Positions 1 through 9,646 of a stretch of 64,000 nucleotides of DNA are shown in pieces. The position numbers and the translations under genes were made by a program. Position 1 is the stretch's first letter, and the number at the start of each line of letters is the position of its first letter. The stretch spans positions 1,302,001 through 1,366,000 of the forward strand of contig CAVSZZ010000002.1 in NCBI GenBank assembly GCA_963732595.1, written 5' to 3'. The stretch comes from JAFGXF01 sp963732595. Lineage in GTDB: Bacteria; Chloroflexota; Anaerolineae; Anaerolineales; Anaerolineaceae. The notes under the pieces were generated by a model that was not told where the DNA came from, made no database searches, and saw only the letters and a program-made list of their open reading frames with translations.

Positions 1-474
1 GATGGTGACATCCTTTTTTCGTGCCAACCCGATGTTATATCGGGTTTTTTGTTTCATGCGTGACAGCAGGTTTTCGTCAGAGTCTGCCAGGTCAATAATG
101 ATCGTCCGTTGCGGTTGGATCACTTGGGGGCTGGTGATGTATCCCGGCAACCGGGTCTCGATATCCAGCAGATTAATGCCCTCATCCAGTTCTACCTTGA
201 GAAAAGAAATCCCAGCCTGAAGGCAATATTGATCGATTTCTCCCCTTAGAGACGACCAATCATTTCCGAGGGGTCCCATTGGAAGGTAAGCCATTTTTTG
301 ACCCAATGGCAACCTGCGGATTAATACCTGGGCGCCAGAATCGCCGTTGATGAATCTGATAGGTTCCCAACCAAAATGGCTTTTTAACTCACCCCACCCG
401 GCGCTTTGAAGAATATGCGCTTCAGGGTGACTGGCGAAATAGGCAGACCATTCTGCAAGGGTGGCAATTGGCAT
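1..474 (-). CDS. FemAB/FemX-family aminoacyl or GNAT-like transferase, 3' part beyond window
   Basis: The start codon ATG lies at 474-472, immediately after the TAA stop of the upstream dehydratase gene (475-477), so the two are transcriptionally and perhaps translationally coupled. The 158 visible residues begin MPIATLAEWSAYFASHPEAH. They end in SRMKQKTRYNIGLARKKDV, the Lys/Arg-rich 'MKxKTRYNIxLA' motif typical of the FemABX peptidoglycan-bridge peptidyltransferase family, which transfers amino acids from aminoacyl-tRNA to a lipid-linked muropeptide. An early LQSAGWGELK stretch also fits that family. The gene runs off the left edge with no stop. Its place behind surface-polysaccharide genes suggests an envelope role. 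Some FemAB-like proteins in glycan clusters have other acyl acceptors, so the substrate is uncertain. Confidence 0.8.
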   Translation of the reverse strand, partial: MPIATLAEWSAYFASHPEAHILQSAGWGELKSHFGWEPIRFINGDSGAQVLIRRLPLGQKMAYLPMGPLGNDWSSLRGEIDQYCLQAGISFLKVELDEGINLLDIETRLPGYITSPQVIQPQRTIIIDLADSDENLLSRMKQKTRYNIGLARKKDVTI

Positions 475-2367
475 TTAATCGATCGATGTGAGTGTGGGGG
501 GAGGAGTGGCTTCCACTGCTGCTCCGGGGATCAGTTCATCCAGCAATTTGATTATCGTGTTGGCATCACCTTCATCAGCCAGGCGGGCGAGCTCGTCAAT
601 CGAGTCGACCAACTCCTTGCCATCAAGCTGGTTCTCAAGCTCAATTTGAAAGATATCCGGATTGCGGGTGGGGATGGTCTTGCAGCCTTCATCCCACAGA
701 TCCTCACTCAACTTTTCACCGCGCCGAATACCGGTCGTGACGATTTCGATGTCTCGCCCCGGTTCCAGGCCGGATAGCCGGATAAGGTCCTCAGCCAGAT
801 CCTGGATCTTGACCTGCTCACCCATATTCAGCATGAATAGCTCACCGCCTTTTCCCATGGCAGCCGCTTGCAGGACGAGGTTGACTGCCTCGGGGATGGT
901 CATAAAGTAGCGTTTCATATCCGGGTGAGTGATGGTAACCGGACCGCCATTGGCGATCTGGCGTTTAAATAGAGGCACAACACTTCCACGGCTGCCCAGA
1001 ACATTGCCGAAGCGTACAACTGTGAAAACGCCATCCCGCTGGTCAGCAGCAGATAAAACGATCATCTCGGCGATGCGCTTGGTAGCCCCCATGATATTAA
1101 CCGGACGGATTGCCTTATCAGATGAGATTAAGATAAATTTTTCAACGCCATGCTTCAACGCCGCATCCACCAGGCATCGTGTACCGACGATGTTGTTGGT
1201 GATCGCATCTTCTGGATTCAACTCCATCAGGGGGACATGCTTGTGAGCCGCCGTGTGAAAAACAACATCCGGGTGATAGTCACGAAAGATAGATGAAATG
1301 CGAAGATAATTGCGAATATCTGCGATAACCGGATGCATCGTCAGACCTGGAAAGATCTCCTGCATCTCAAGACTGGCGCTGAAAATGCTGTTCTCGCCAT
1401 GGCCCAGCATGATGAGCGCCTTGGGTCCCCAACGGGCGATTTGCTTGCATAATTCCTGGCCAATGGATCCACCTGCACCGGTGACGAGGACGGTCTTACC
1501 ACGCAAGCTTCCGCCCACCAGTTTGGTATCGGTATTGGCAGGCTCACGACGCAGCAGGTCTGTGATCTCAACTTCTCTTAGCCGGTTGATGCTGACTTTG
1601 CCTCCCAACAATTCATACAGGCCTGGCATGGTGGAGGATTTTACGTTCTTACTGCGACAGGCATTGGTAACCTGGCGGATGACCTTGCCCGGCGCACTGG
1701 GGATGGCCATGATCACTTCATCTATCTTGTATTGCTCGATGGATTCGGTGATACTGGCGATGGTGCCGATGACTGGTACACCATGAATTTGATTGTTTTG
1801 CTTTGCCGGGTTATCGTCCAGAAAGCCAACCGGGTTTTTCCCAAGTTGGGGGTTTTTCTGCAATTCCTTTGCAACCAGTGCCCCCGCGTCTCCGGCGCCA
1901 ACAATGAGGATGCGCAAACCCTCGCCGTTCCTGGTGGAAGTATTGGACATGCGACGGTTTTCAGCGATCAAACGCAATGAAAAACGTAATCCACCCACAA
2001 AAGCAAGGGACAGCAGCCAGTCAATGATGAGAACGGAGCGTGGAAAACCCACAAAAAAGCCTTGAATGAACATGGCTACCATGGTAAGGCTCACCACGAT
2101 TGATGCGGTCGTAACTGCCAGGGCGATGATCTTCATTTCCTGAATGCTGGCGTAGATCCATATGCGGCGGTAAAGACCGAACAGGTAGTAAACCATCGGT
2201 TTGATTACGAGGGCTGTTCCTATCATCCACATTGCTGAGGGGAAGTAGAAGATGAAAGCCGCACCCAATTCAAGCCGTAAAACATATCCACCCAGCACAG
2301 CAATCACCAATAACAGGAGATCGCCAATTAGAACATATCGATTGCGGATATTCAGGATAAAGGACAT
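475..2367 (-). CDS. CapD/WbpM/FlaA1-type nucleotide-sugar 4,6-dehydratase/epimerase, membrane-anchored
   Basis: This 630-residue protein has the full architecture of the large WbpM-like dehydratases. About four hydrophobic segments lie in residues 1-120. A first Rossmann-like CoA-binding domain follows (ILIVGAGDAGALVAKEL, about 150-270), then a second SDR domain with the NAD motif VTGAGGSIGQE near 293. The catalytic stretch reads SSDKAIRPVNIMGATKR: Met replaces the usual SDR tyrosine, as in WbpM/FlaA1 enzymes that make UDP-4-keto-6-deoxy sugars from UDP-GlcNAc. It sits 5 bp after the sugar transferase gene and directly before the FemAB gene, in what looks like a surface-glycan operon. The frame is intact. 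The exact sugar nucleotide cannot be told from sequence. Confidence 0.9.
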   Translation of the reverse strand: MSFILNIRNRYVLIGDLLLLVIAVLGGYVLRLELGAAFIFYFPSAMWMIGTALVIKPMVYYLFGLYRRIWIYASIQEMKIIALAVTTASIVVSLTMVAMFIQGFFVGFPRSVLIIDWLLSLAFVGGLRFSLRLIAENRRMSNTSTRNGEGLRILIVGAGDAGALVAKELQKNPQLGKNPVGFLDDNPAKQNNQIHGVPVIGTIASITESIEQYKIDEVIMAIPSAPGKVIRQVTNACRSKNVKSSTMPGLYELLGGKVSINRLREVEITDLLRREPANTDTKLVGGSLRGKTVLVTGAGGSIGQELCKQIARWGPKALIMLGHGENSIFSASLEMQEIFPGLTMHPVIADIRNYLRISSIFRDYHPDVVFHTAAHKHVPLMELNPEDAITNNIVGTRCLVDAALKHGVEKFILISSDKAIRPVNIMGATKRIAEMIVLSAADQRDGVFTVVRFGNVLGSRGSVVPLFKRQIANGGPVTITHPDMKRYFMTIPEAVNLVLQAAAMGKGGELFMLNMGEQVKIQDLAEDLIRLSGLEPGRDIEIVTTGIRRGEKLSEDLWDEGCKTIPTRNPDIFQIELENQLDGKELVDSIDELARLADEGDANTIIKLLDELIPGAAVEATPPPTLTSID

Positions 2368-2371
2368 GTTT

Positions 2372-3789
2372 TCAAGTCCCTCTTAACATGATGACAGAGC
2401 TGACTGTACGCAGGATTGTTATCAGATCCATCATCAAGCTGCGATGTTTGATGTAATACAGATCGTATTCAAGCTTGGTGGCAGTATCCTCGATCGAGGA
2501 GGCATAACCGAAATTTATCTGTGCCCATCCGGTCAGTCCAGGCTTGACCAGCAATCTGGCCCGGTAGAATGGGACCACTTCCTGGAGGGCGGCCACCAGT
2601 TCCGCCCGTTCGGCTCGTGGTCCAACCAGGCTCATTTGTCCCAAGCAGGACGTTAATGAACTGGGGAAATTCATCAATGTGACTGCGACGCATTAGTTTT
2701 CCAAAGCGGGTGATGCGAGGGTCATTGTAGGAGGTCGCCTGTATGATGTCTTCTTTTTCCTTGTGCATACTGCGAAATTTGATCATCATGTAGGGGGCAC
2801 CATTCTTTCCGAGACGATTCTGGAAGTAGAAGATCGGGTAGCCCGTTTCGATCAGGATCATAAGCGCGACCAGCGGAAAGACGATCGCTGTCACAAGTAA
2901 GCCCGATCAGGGCTCCTATGATATCCATCAGACGCTTGGCCAGCTCGTAAAATCCTCCTGTATGCGCCTGATCGATGAAGGATCTCAGGAGCCAGTCGGA
3001 TTCCAGCAAAAAGATGGGTACTCGGCCCATCAACTCCTCGTAAACCACCGGCATGGTGGTCACCTCGATACCGCTCTCCTCTGCATCCAGAATGGCTTGC
3101 AGCATGCTCGGGTTGATCTCCACTGTGATGGCAAATATGATGTCGGTGATTGCGTGTGAGTTGATGATCGAATCTAGTTTGCTGCTTCCCCCGAGGACCT
3201 TGGTGCCCTGAATGGTTTTACCGATCTTTTTTTCATCATCATCCACAAAACCGATGATGTTATAAGGCTGAGGTTGGATCTCCTTGATGACTTTTTGGAT
3301 GGTCTGGCCGGCTTTACCCGCACCAATGATGATAACCCGCCGCATGAAGCGTGGTTGGGTGAAAAGGCTGATTGCGATCATTCGCCAGAGCAAGCTCAGC
3401 AGGGCTGTGACGATAATAAATACCGCCACACCTCGCCGGGGAAGTGAGTTGGGTTCTGATGTGAAATAAACGACCAGGTATAGCCCGATGGAGATCAGAG
3501 CCGCAAGTCCGATGCCGCGCACTGTATCGATGATCCGGCTGGCATGTTTCAGGTCGTACGTTTCCACCATGAGGACCAACCAGATGAGCGGCAGGAACCA
3601 GAACCACCAGGCCGGTCGGGTCGTGAGGAACTCGGTTGAAAAATCCAGCCAGGCGTCACCCTTTGCCCAGAAGTACAGGCCGATAAAGAGCGCGATGAAT
3701 GCGACCAGCGCATCCCCGATCAGGAGGATGATGCGTTTTTCTGTGGACCGCACCCTCATATTTAGAGGTCTTTGTGTGCTATTAGTCAT
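2372..3789 (-). pseudogene. Polyprenyl-phosphate sugar-1-phosphate transferase (WbaP/WcaJ type), two frameshifts as sequenced
   Basis: The product should be a priming glycosyltransferase that puts a sugar-1-phosphate on undecaprenyl phosphate at the inner membrane. The N-terminal part (3789 to about 2902) has membrane segments and a CoA-binding-like domain (VIIIGAGKAGQTI). The catalytic part has FYFQNRLGKNGAPYMMIKFRSM, SHIDEFPQFINVLLG, SLVGPRAE and PGLTGWAQIN, the conserved bacterial sugar-transferase blocks. It reads in three frames. Removing one G from a GGG run near 2902 joins MDIIGALIGL to LVTAIVFPLV. Removing one base from GGGA near 2650 joins INVLLG to QMSLVGPR. Both are +1 insertions in short homopolymers and every catalytic block survives. 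A sequencing error is more likely than a dead gene, and merged length (about 470 aa) is normal. Confidence 0.85.
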
Positions 3790-3799
3790 TTCTTCCAGT

Positions 3800-4787
3800 T
3801 TATTTGATCATGCTCGCTAAAAAGCCTGCACCCCAGCAGATGTGCATCGTGGCTATGGCTGCAGGGAAACCGATTATACAACTAATTCGATGGTGTTTCC
3901 GTGCAATAAGTGCACCAAAAACAAGCAGGATGAGCAGGTAGAGGAGCAATTCGATTCCGAGCAGGTACAGAGCCTGGGGGAAAAAGATGGAAAGGACAGC
4001 CAGGAAAATTAGACTGGTCACGAACAAGGGGGGGAGTGCCTGACGCCAGCGCAGGGTGTTGGGATACCCGCGCAGCATCTTAAATTTCCAATAACCGTAT
4101 CGTAAATATTGTTTTGCCAGTGCACCGAGGTCAGGCCGCGCAAGATAAATCGTCCGGATTGAGGGGTCAAGCCAGACCACCCCACCGCTCTGCCGTATGC
4201 GTGTATTGAACTCGTAGTCTTCGTTGGTTAGAAGGTTCTTCGTTAAGGCCTCCTATTTGGTCGAAAAGGCTGCGTCTGAAAGCGCCGAACGGGACTGTAT
4301 CCACGGCCCCGGCTTGTTTACCCAGCCGGTAGTGAGCATCTCCGACACCCAGCGGGTGAGCAGCTGCCAGTGCAATGCAGGCGGCCAGCTTGGTATCGCA
4401 GGAAGGCTTGATCTCCCACACCCCACCGACATTATCCCCGCGTTTCTGTTCCAGCGCAGCCACACAATTCGCCACATAATCCGGGTACGGCATCGAATGT
4501 CCGTCCAGACGGATGATGATCTCACCATGCGAGGCGCGCTACTGCAGCGTTCACACCTGCCGGTATGATGCGTTTGGGATTATCCACCACCTGGATCTTG
4601 AGTTGGGGGTTTTCCTCTTGAAATCATTGCGATCTGCTTGCCGGGTGCCATCGGTTGAGAAGCCATCAGCAATGATGACTTCCAATCGGGAAATCGGATA
4701 GGTCTGGGCGCAGATCGCTTTCAGCAGGTTCCGGATGGTTTTTTCTTCATTAAAACAAGGGATAACGATGGATACTGAGGGTTTCAT
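3800..4787 (-). pseudogene. Glycosyltransferase family 2 membrane protein, about four frameshifts as sequenced
   Basis: The protein starts MKPSVSIVIPCFNEEKTIRN, the classic GT-A family 2 N-terminus, with ADGFSTDGT as the nucleotide-binding block. Later fragments give DGHSMPYPDYVANCV, VPFGAFRRSLFDQIGG and NEDYEFNTRIRQSGG (the NED acid/base motif). The C-terminus has two or three hydrophobic helices (about 4040-3810). Continuity needs single-base removals near 4636, 4610, 4540 and 4246; after the first three the original frame returns. The start overlaps the histidine-kinase stop by 4 bases (ATGA) and the next gene begins 11 bp downstream, so it belongs to the glycan operon. The repeated +1 pattern with preserved motifs argues for read error. 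Sugar donor and acceptor are unknown. Confidence 0.8.
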
Positions 4788-6169
4788 GCTACGGGTAGTT
4801 TTACCATAAAATCGCAGCCTCCTGCGGGCTCACTCTCAACAGAGATGGTCCCTCCCATGGCTTTCACGAGCTGGCTGGCGATCGATAGCCCTAATCCGAC
4901 ACCGCGTTTTGGTCCACCGCTGCGGGCTTTATCGGCCTGGTAAAAACGTTCAAAGATGCGCGCCTGGTCTTTCAGGGGGATCCCCCGTCCATTATCGCGT
5001 ACGTGGACTTCGATCAGATCATCCATTTGGTGAAGGCTCACACGGACCTGCCCACCCCGGTTGGAATACTTGATGGCATTATCGACCAGGTTGACGAACA
5101 CCTGGGTCAGGTTCTCGGCATCCGCCAGGATCTCCGGGACCGGATCCAGGTCCTGATCCAGAATCACACCGGCTGCTTTTGCCTGGGGTGTCAGCTTTTC
5201 AAGGACGTTCTGCAGAGAGTGCCTGCAAGTTGACAACCTCCGTCTTCAGGCTTGTGATGCCTGCATCCAGGCGTGCGAGGGTCAACAGTCCGAGGACCAT
5301 TTTATTCATGCGCCTGGCCTCTTCTAAAATTACTGAGGCGGATTTTTCCGTCTCCGGTGGGGCTGCCGGTTGTTGATCCAGGATCGCTTGAGCAAAACCC
5401 TGGATGGAGGTCAGGGGAGTTTTCAATTCATGTGAGACGTTGGCGATGAAGTCGCGTTCGGATTGTTGACTGGCATTTAAGCGGGAGACCATGTTATTAA
5501 AGGCTGTAAAAAGCCGGCGCACCTCTGACGGACCCTCCGGCGGGATGGGCTGAGCTTCACCGCGGGAGACTGCATCTGACTGATTGACCAACTTCTGTAG
5601 TGGGGCTTCCACCCAGTTGCCAAGCAAAATGGCTAAAGCTATGGCCGCCAGCATGGCAAGCACTCCGGCGCGAACCAACGGCTTGAATAAATCGTCCTTG
5701 AGCAGCAATGCGAGCGGTATGCGTGGTTTTAGAGTGAGGCAGCCATCAGATAATGGCGTTCATTGACCTGTTTGAGCGAATACAACCAGCTGCGTCCGCG
5801 GACATCGTTGATGAAGTTCACTTCACCCGGGATACTGTCTCTCAGAGGGACGGTGAGTTCGATCCGATTGCCCGGTAGTGCGAGTGCTGTCAGCGACCAA
5901 TTTGCCATCCAGCTCATAAAGTGCCAGGCGGATGCCAGACCGCTCAGATAGCTGTTTGGATCTGCGACTTTAATGACCATCGGATCATTCACCCCGGCGA
6001 TCATCGTTGAGGTCGTATTGATGGCGGCTTCAAGCTGACCCAGGGGTTGACGATAGAGCAGGGGATTGTTACGCAAGGTAACCAGGACGCCCAGGCCAAC
6101 CGCAATCAGCAGCAGGATGATGATCAGGGCGTAGGTCAGCCAAAGACGGGATTTCAGTGAGTTAAACAT
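4784..6169 (-). pseudogene. Membrane sensor histidine kinase, two frameshifts as sequenced
   Basis: This is a two-component sensor of the HAMP/HisKA/HATPase type. The first part (6169-5729) has a membrane helix (LTYALIIILLLIAVGLGVLV), an extracytoplasmic region and the segment RHYLMAASL. The second has another helix, a HAMP-like linker and the H-box FIANVSHELKTPLTSIQGFA, whose His is the phosphorylation site. The third has the N box (NLVDNAIKYSNRGG), the G1 box (VRDNGRGIP), ERFYQ and the G2 box (GVGLGLSIA). Frame breaks lie near 5728 (a one-base loss or two-base gain) and near 5216 (one extra base, restoring VVNLQALLQNVLEKL). ATG at 6169 overlaps the response-regulator stop, the usual translational coupling. 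The gene also overlaps the downstream GT2 start, so the kinase may regulate its own glycan operon. Confidence 0.85.
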
Positions 6170-6853
6170 CAAGCCACAAGTTTATATCCGATGCCGGTTA
6201 CTGTTTCGATCGTAACCAATGAGTCGCACAGCTTATGCCGGAGCTGGCTGACATGCATATCCACCGTGCGGGTTTCACCGGCGAAGTCGAAACCCCAGGC
6301 CAGGTTCAACAATTTCTCACGCGTCATGACGATGCTGCGATTGCGAGCCAGGATAAAAAGAACTTCGAATTCCTGGGTGCGCAGGTCGATGGGTTTACCG
6401 TTCACCGTCACCTCGCGGCGGGCAGGATCGATGGTCAGGTCACCAAGATGCAGGATGGCTGGTATCTCCGTGTCGGCTGCAGGTGATGCTCCGGCGCAAC
6501 AGGGCTTTGACCCGCGCAACCAGTTCGCGTGGATTGAAGGGTTTGGTAAGGTAATCATCCGCACCCAACTCGAGCCCCAGGATCTTGTCGAGATCCTCGT
6601 CTCGGGCTGAGACCATGATCACCGGCACCTGGTTCTTTTCAGCCCGCAGGGTACGACAGACTTCCAGACCATCGACCTCCGGCAGCATGATGTCCAGCAG
6701 AACCAGGGCAGGTCGTTCGCGCCAGATCACTTCAAGCGCAGTTTTACCGTCACCGGCTTCGATCACGCGATAACCATCGCGTTCCAGGTACAACCGGCTT
6801 AACTGGACGATCGATGGTTCATCATCGACCACCAGTACCAGTTCGGAGCTCAC
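6169..6853 (-). pseudogene. OmpR/PhoB-type response regulator, one frameshift as sequenced
   Basis: The receiver domain begins VSSELVLVVDDEPSIVQLSR, with the acidic pair DDE, phospho-acceptor Asp in LVLLDIMLPEVDG, and conserved Ser and Lys in IMVSARDED and DDYLTKPFNPREL. The C-terminal winged helix reads LHLGDLTIDPARREV, LLNLAWGFDFAGETRTVD and VSQLRHKL, ending TGIGYKLVA. One extra base near 6487, just after LLRR, separates the two halves. I chose GTG at 6853 because it overlaps the stop of the RidA gene by four bases (GTGA) and gives the normal receiver N-terminus. It is the partner of the downstream histidine kinase. Confidence 0.87.
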
Positions 6854-7311
6854 CCCTTGCACCCACAACCGCAGCCACACTCATCTTCATCGTTGTCATC
6901 GCACTCACAATCCCCACTGCATTTAATGGCGATGGCTTCGATCTCGACCATGGCATTCTTGGGGAGCGCCGCTGCCTGAATGGTCGTTCGGGCGGGGGAT
7001 TCTTCGCCGAAATACTCAGCATAAACAGCATTCATGGCTGCGAAATCACCCATCGATTTCAGGTAGACCGTTGTTTTGACCACTTTCTCCAGGCTCGAAC
7101 CGGCCGCTTTCAGGATGACGGCCAGATTCTCGATCGTCTGGCGGGCTTCCGCTTCGATACCGCCTGGGACTATTTCACCGGTTTTAGGGGAAAGCCCCGC
7201 CTGGCCGGATGTGAAGATCAGATCATGAGTGATGATTCCCAGGGAATACGGTCCGATGGCCTTGGGTCCGTCCGTGGAAACGGTTACGATTTGCTTGCAT
7301 TTGCAGCTCAT
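6850..7311 (-). CDS. RidA/YjgF-family protein with cysteine-rich C-terminal tail
   Basis: Residues 5-130 are a RidA (reactive intermediate deaminase) domain: GPYSLGIITHDLIFTSGQ, then the catalytic-type Arg in SPARTTIQ and the Glu in VEIEAIA. RidA enzymes hydrolyse 2-aminoacrylate and related imines as cytosolic trimers. The unusual part is the end: after the domain come about 23 residues with seven cysteines mixed with Asp/Glu and ending CGCGCGCKG, and the N-terminus adds two more (MSCKCK). Standard RidA proteins are about 125-130 residues and lack this tail. The tail looks metal-binding, which is inference. The stop overlaps the response-regulator start, so the gene heads the two-component operon, a context I do not recognise for RidA. 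Confidence 0.85.
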   Translation of the reverse strand: MSCKCKQIVTVSTDGPKAIGPYSLGIITHDLIFTSGQAGLSPKTGEIVPGGIEAEARQTIENLAVILKAAGSSLEKVVKTTVYLKSMGDFAAMNAVYAEYFGEESPARTTIQAAALPKNAMVEIEAIAIKCSGDCECDDNDEDECGCGCGCKG

Positions 7312-7403
7312 TTGATTTACCTCTTGTTGGAAGATATGCAGGCATTTTAAGACAAGACGGGCTTCCGGTCAAACCACCAGACTGTGATCGGATTCAATAA
7401 GAA

Positions 7404-7430
7404 CCCCCCGCATGACCAACGAGCGGGGGG
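7404..7430 (-). terminator. Rho-independent-like terminator after the small secreted-protein gene
   Basis: Perfect 8-bp stem CCCCCCGC/GCGGGGGG with an 11-nt loop, followed on the minus strand by TTCTTATT. It lies about 50 bp past the stop of the gene at 7481-8028 and before the RidA start, so it probably separates those transcripts. Confidence 0.6.
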
Positions 7431-7480
7431 TATCCAGGTCAGCGATTGATTATCAATCGACTGTACTTTCCAGGCAATGA

Positions 7481-8028
7481 TCACGGAATAACCCGCAACG
7501 TATTCCGGAGGGCGGTGCCAATTGTTTGGCGAACATCCTGTTGGACCTGATGGATCTTCTTGACCGATTCAAGTGCGACTTCTTGGTTAATGACTTTTCC
7601 GTTCGCATCGAATCCGGCCGGGTTTGCCAGTAGTTCGGCTGCGCGGTCATGAGCAGCGCGGGCGATGATGAGTTGCCCGGTCAATTTCTCAAGCTCATTT
7701 TCCAATATGGACACATCCCGATCGTTGGCCTGCCCTTTGGCATATGGCTTCCTCGAGACGGATCACGGTTTCGTCCGCTTTTTTGAGTAATGTGGAGAGA
7801 TACTCGATTAATCTTCAGTTCACGCCGTAAGGCTCTCTCAAGCATACCATCTCCCCGGCCAACCGGATCACTCAGGATCGGTGGCTCCTCTCCTGTGTTT
7901 GGAATGTCTTGAATACTGGATGCCTGGACGGTCCCGGTAGAGATAGCGGTGAGTCTCAGGCTGGCTGCCAGGATCATCGCCAGGGAAGCTATCACAATAT
8001 TCGTTTTAGCTTTGGGTTTCCTTTTCAT
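7481..8028 (-). pseudogene. Small secreted coiled-coil protein of unknown function, two frameshifts as sequenced
   Basis: The product starts MKRKPKAKTNIVIASLAMIL, a positively charged start with a hydrophobic core, so a signal peptide or N-terminal anchor is likely. The reconstructed mature part has EYLSTLLKKADETVIRLEEA, then KGQANDRDVSILENELEKLT and IARAAHDRAAELLANPAG, which reads as charged amphipathic helices. Removing one base near 7808 (AAGATTA to AAGATT) and one near 7745 (GAAGCC to GAAGC) joins the pieces into about 180 residues. I do not recognise a family. The IPNTG string near residue 40 resembles a sortase signal but lies at the wrong end of the protein. It is flanked by a terminator downstream and the M23 genes upstream. 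Confidence 0.5.
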
Positions 8029-8149
8029 GTTTCACTCCTTCTGATGGTTAAGACTGGAATTACTCTCCAGTCTTTGAGCTCATTCTAGAAGGAGCCTGTC
8101 AGTTTAGTGCTTTGGTGTTGTAAAAATCGGGTAAATTCGAGGAGGGAAC

Positions 8150-9618
8150 TTACGGAAGCGTCGAGTTGAGCTGACTGCGCGCATCCGCGCAGACGCAGGC
8201 ACGTACGGTCGAGCCACCCTTAACCAGTGTTCCCTCGTAAGCCACCTCTCCGCTGTATAGCCAGCCAGCCTTCCAGGTTGAACCCAACCACGCCTTCCGC
8301 CAGCATCCATTCCCCGTTGTACTTGCGGGCGATATGGACGTGTGTGCCGGTCGAGCTGCCGCGTTCGCAGGAGGGGTGACCAACGGGATCCCCGGCTTTA
8401 AGGCGTGTCCCGACCGGGGCACGGCCTTCCTCGCGCAGGTGAAGATAAAACACATTCCAGCCGGTACGTTCATCACCATCCATGTCCAGATCCAGCATGA
8501 CGATGCCGGTCTCTGACCGGGCAACCAGCCCATCCGCCAATGCCACGACCCACTCATCCGAGAGGGCACAGCCTGTTTGAGTGGAGGGTGGGGCGAAATC
8601 GATGGCTGCGAAAGGTGCGCCTTCCCCCCAGGGAGAATGCGGTCCGCCGGTATAGGCCCAGTACTTATCGGGCAGGAAGGGCAGGCGGAAACCCGGTTGG
8701 CGAAGGCTTCCAGGCAGGTGCGGGTTCGACTCCAACCAGGGATCGCCGAAAAACTGTGCATATGCGGCAGCCAGACCGTCCGGGCTGGTGGCGTGCAGGT
8801 AGTAAGGTTTGGTGAAGACAATTGAAAAGTATACCTGCAGACCCGACCGTGGCGGCGTTTTGCCAGGGATCCGGGAATTTCAAGACTGCCATCCGAGAGT
8901 TCCAATTCGGTTAATTCGCCGCTGCGCCAGGCATAGTAGCCGTTATTCAATAGTTCAGCAGCATCCAGAAGTTGCAGATAAAGTACTTCGCGGTCTTTCT
9001 CTTTCAGACTCAACAGGAATTCATCCTTGGGCTGCTGGGGGTTGCTCAATGCGCCGGACTGGTACTCCAGGAGCGCCAGCAATAATTGCGGGCTAAGACT
9101 GTAATTCAAGGCCACCAGATCGACGATCTCGGCGCCGCTGCGGATCTGGCCTGAGACATAGGCGTGGTAATCCTTCAACCAGCCATTCGTCTGTTCCACG
9201 AAATTGCTGGAATTGAACCCCACCTGTTCAGGACCATTGATATAGAGGCTGTCGGGGATGATCTGGTAGGAACTGCCCCACAGTGAGCGGTAATAGATCG
9301 GGATCTTCATCGGCAGGCCGGGCGGCATGGTGGTCGCATCCACCGGTACGATCGGATTGGCCTCCAGGATCTCCTCGATCGTGGTGTTGAAATGTACCGC
9401 CAATGCAGCCAGCGTGTCGCCGGTCTGGGCGGTGTAATCGACCAGTTCACCTGGCTCGTACGATGGGCGGGTCGGGTAGGGGGTGATTTCGAATGGCAGT
9501 GTGGGAGTCGGCTCTCCACCAGGGTACTTGCAGAATGAATGGATAATCCGGGGTGCAAGCACTGACCAGCACCAGGATGACCACCAGGGAAACCAGTAAA
9601 GTGAATAGTGCGTTTCAT
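8150..9618 (-). pseudogene. LysM/M23-type lipoprotein, about five frameshifts as sequenced
   Basis: This is a paralogue of the next gene upstream. Reconstruction gives a lipoprotein start at 9618 (MNALFTLLVSLVVILVLVSAC, lipobox VSAC), a Pro/Thr linker, and a LysM domain (DYTAQTGDTLAALAVHFNTT). A middle domain follows (VALNYSLSPQLLLALLEYQS), then a C-terminal M23-like domain with GTHVHIARKYNGEW. Frame breaks fall near 9612, 9535, 8870, 8838 and 8258; each is repaired by removing one base, and the repaired protein aligns with its intact neighbour from end to end (final VRACVCADA against VVACTCSDF). It should bind peptidoglycan and act at the cell surface. The usual M23 first motif HxxxD is not intact, so hydrolase activity is uncertain. 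Confidence 0.75.
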
Positions 9619-9646
9619 AAAGGGCGGGTATAAATAAGATGGGGGA

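Noticed and set aside
7880..7930. IPNTG in the small secreted protein as a sortase signal for the sortase at 22 kb
   Set aside because: The motif lies near residue 40, just after the signal peptide, with no following hydrophobic helix and basic tail. Sorting signals are C-terminal.
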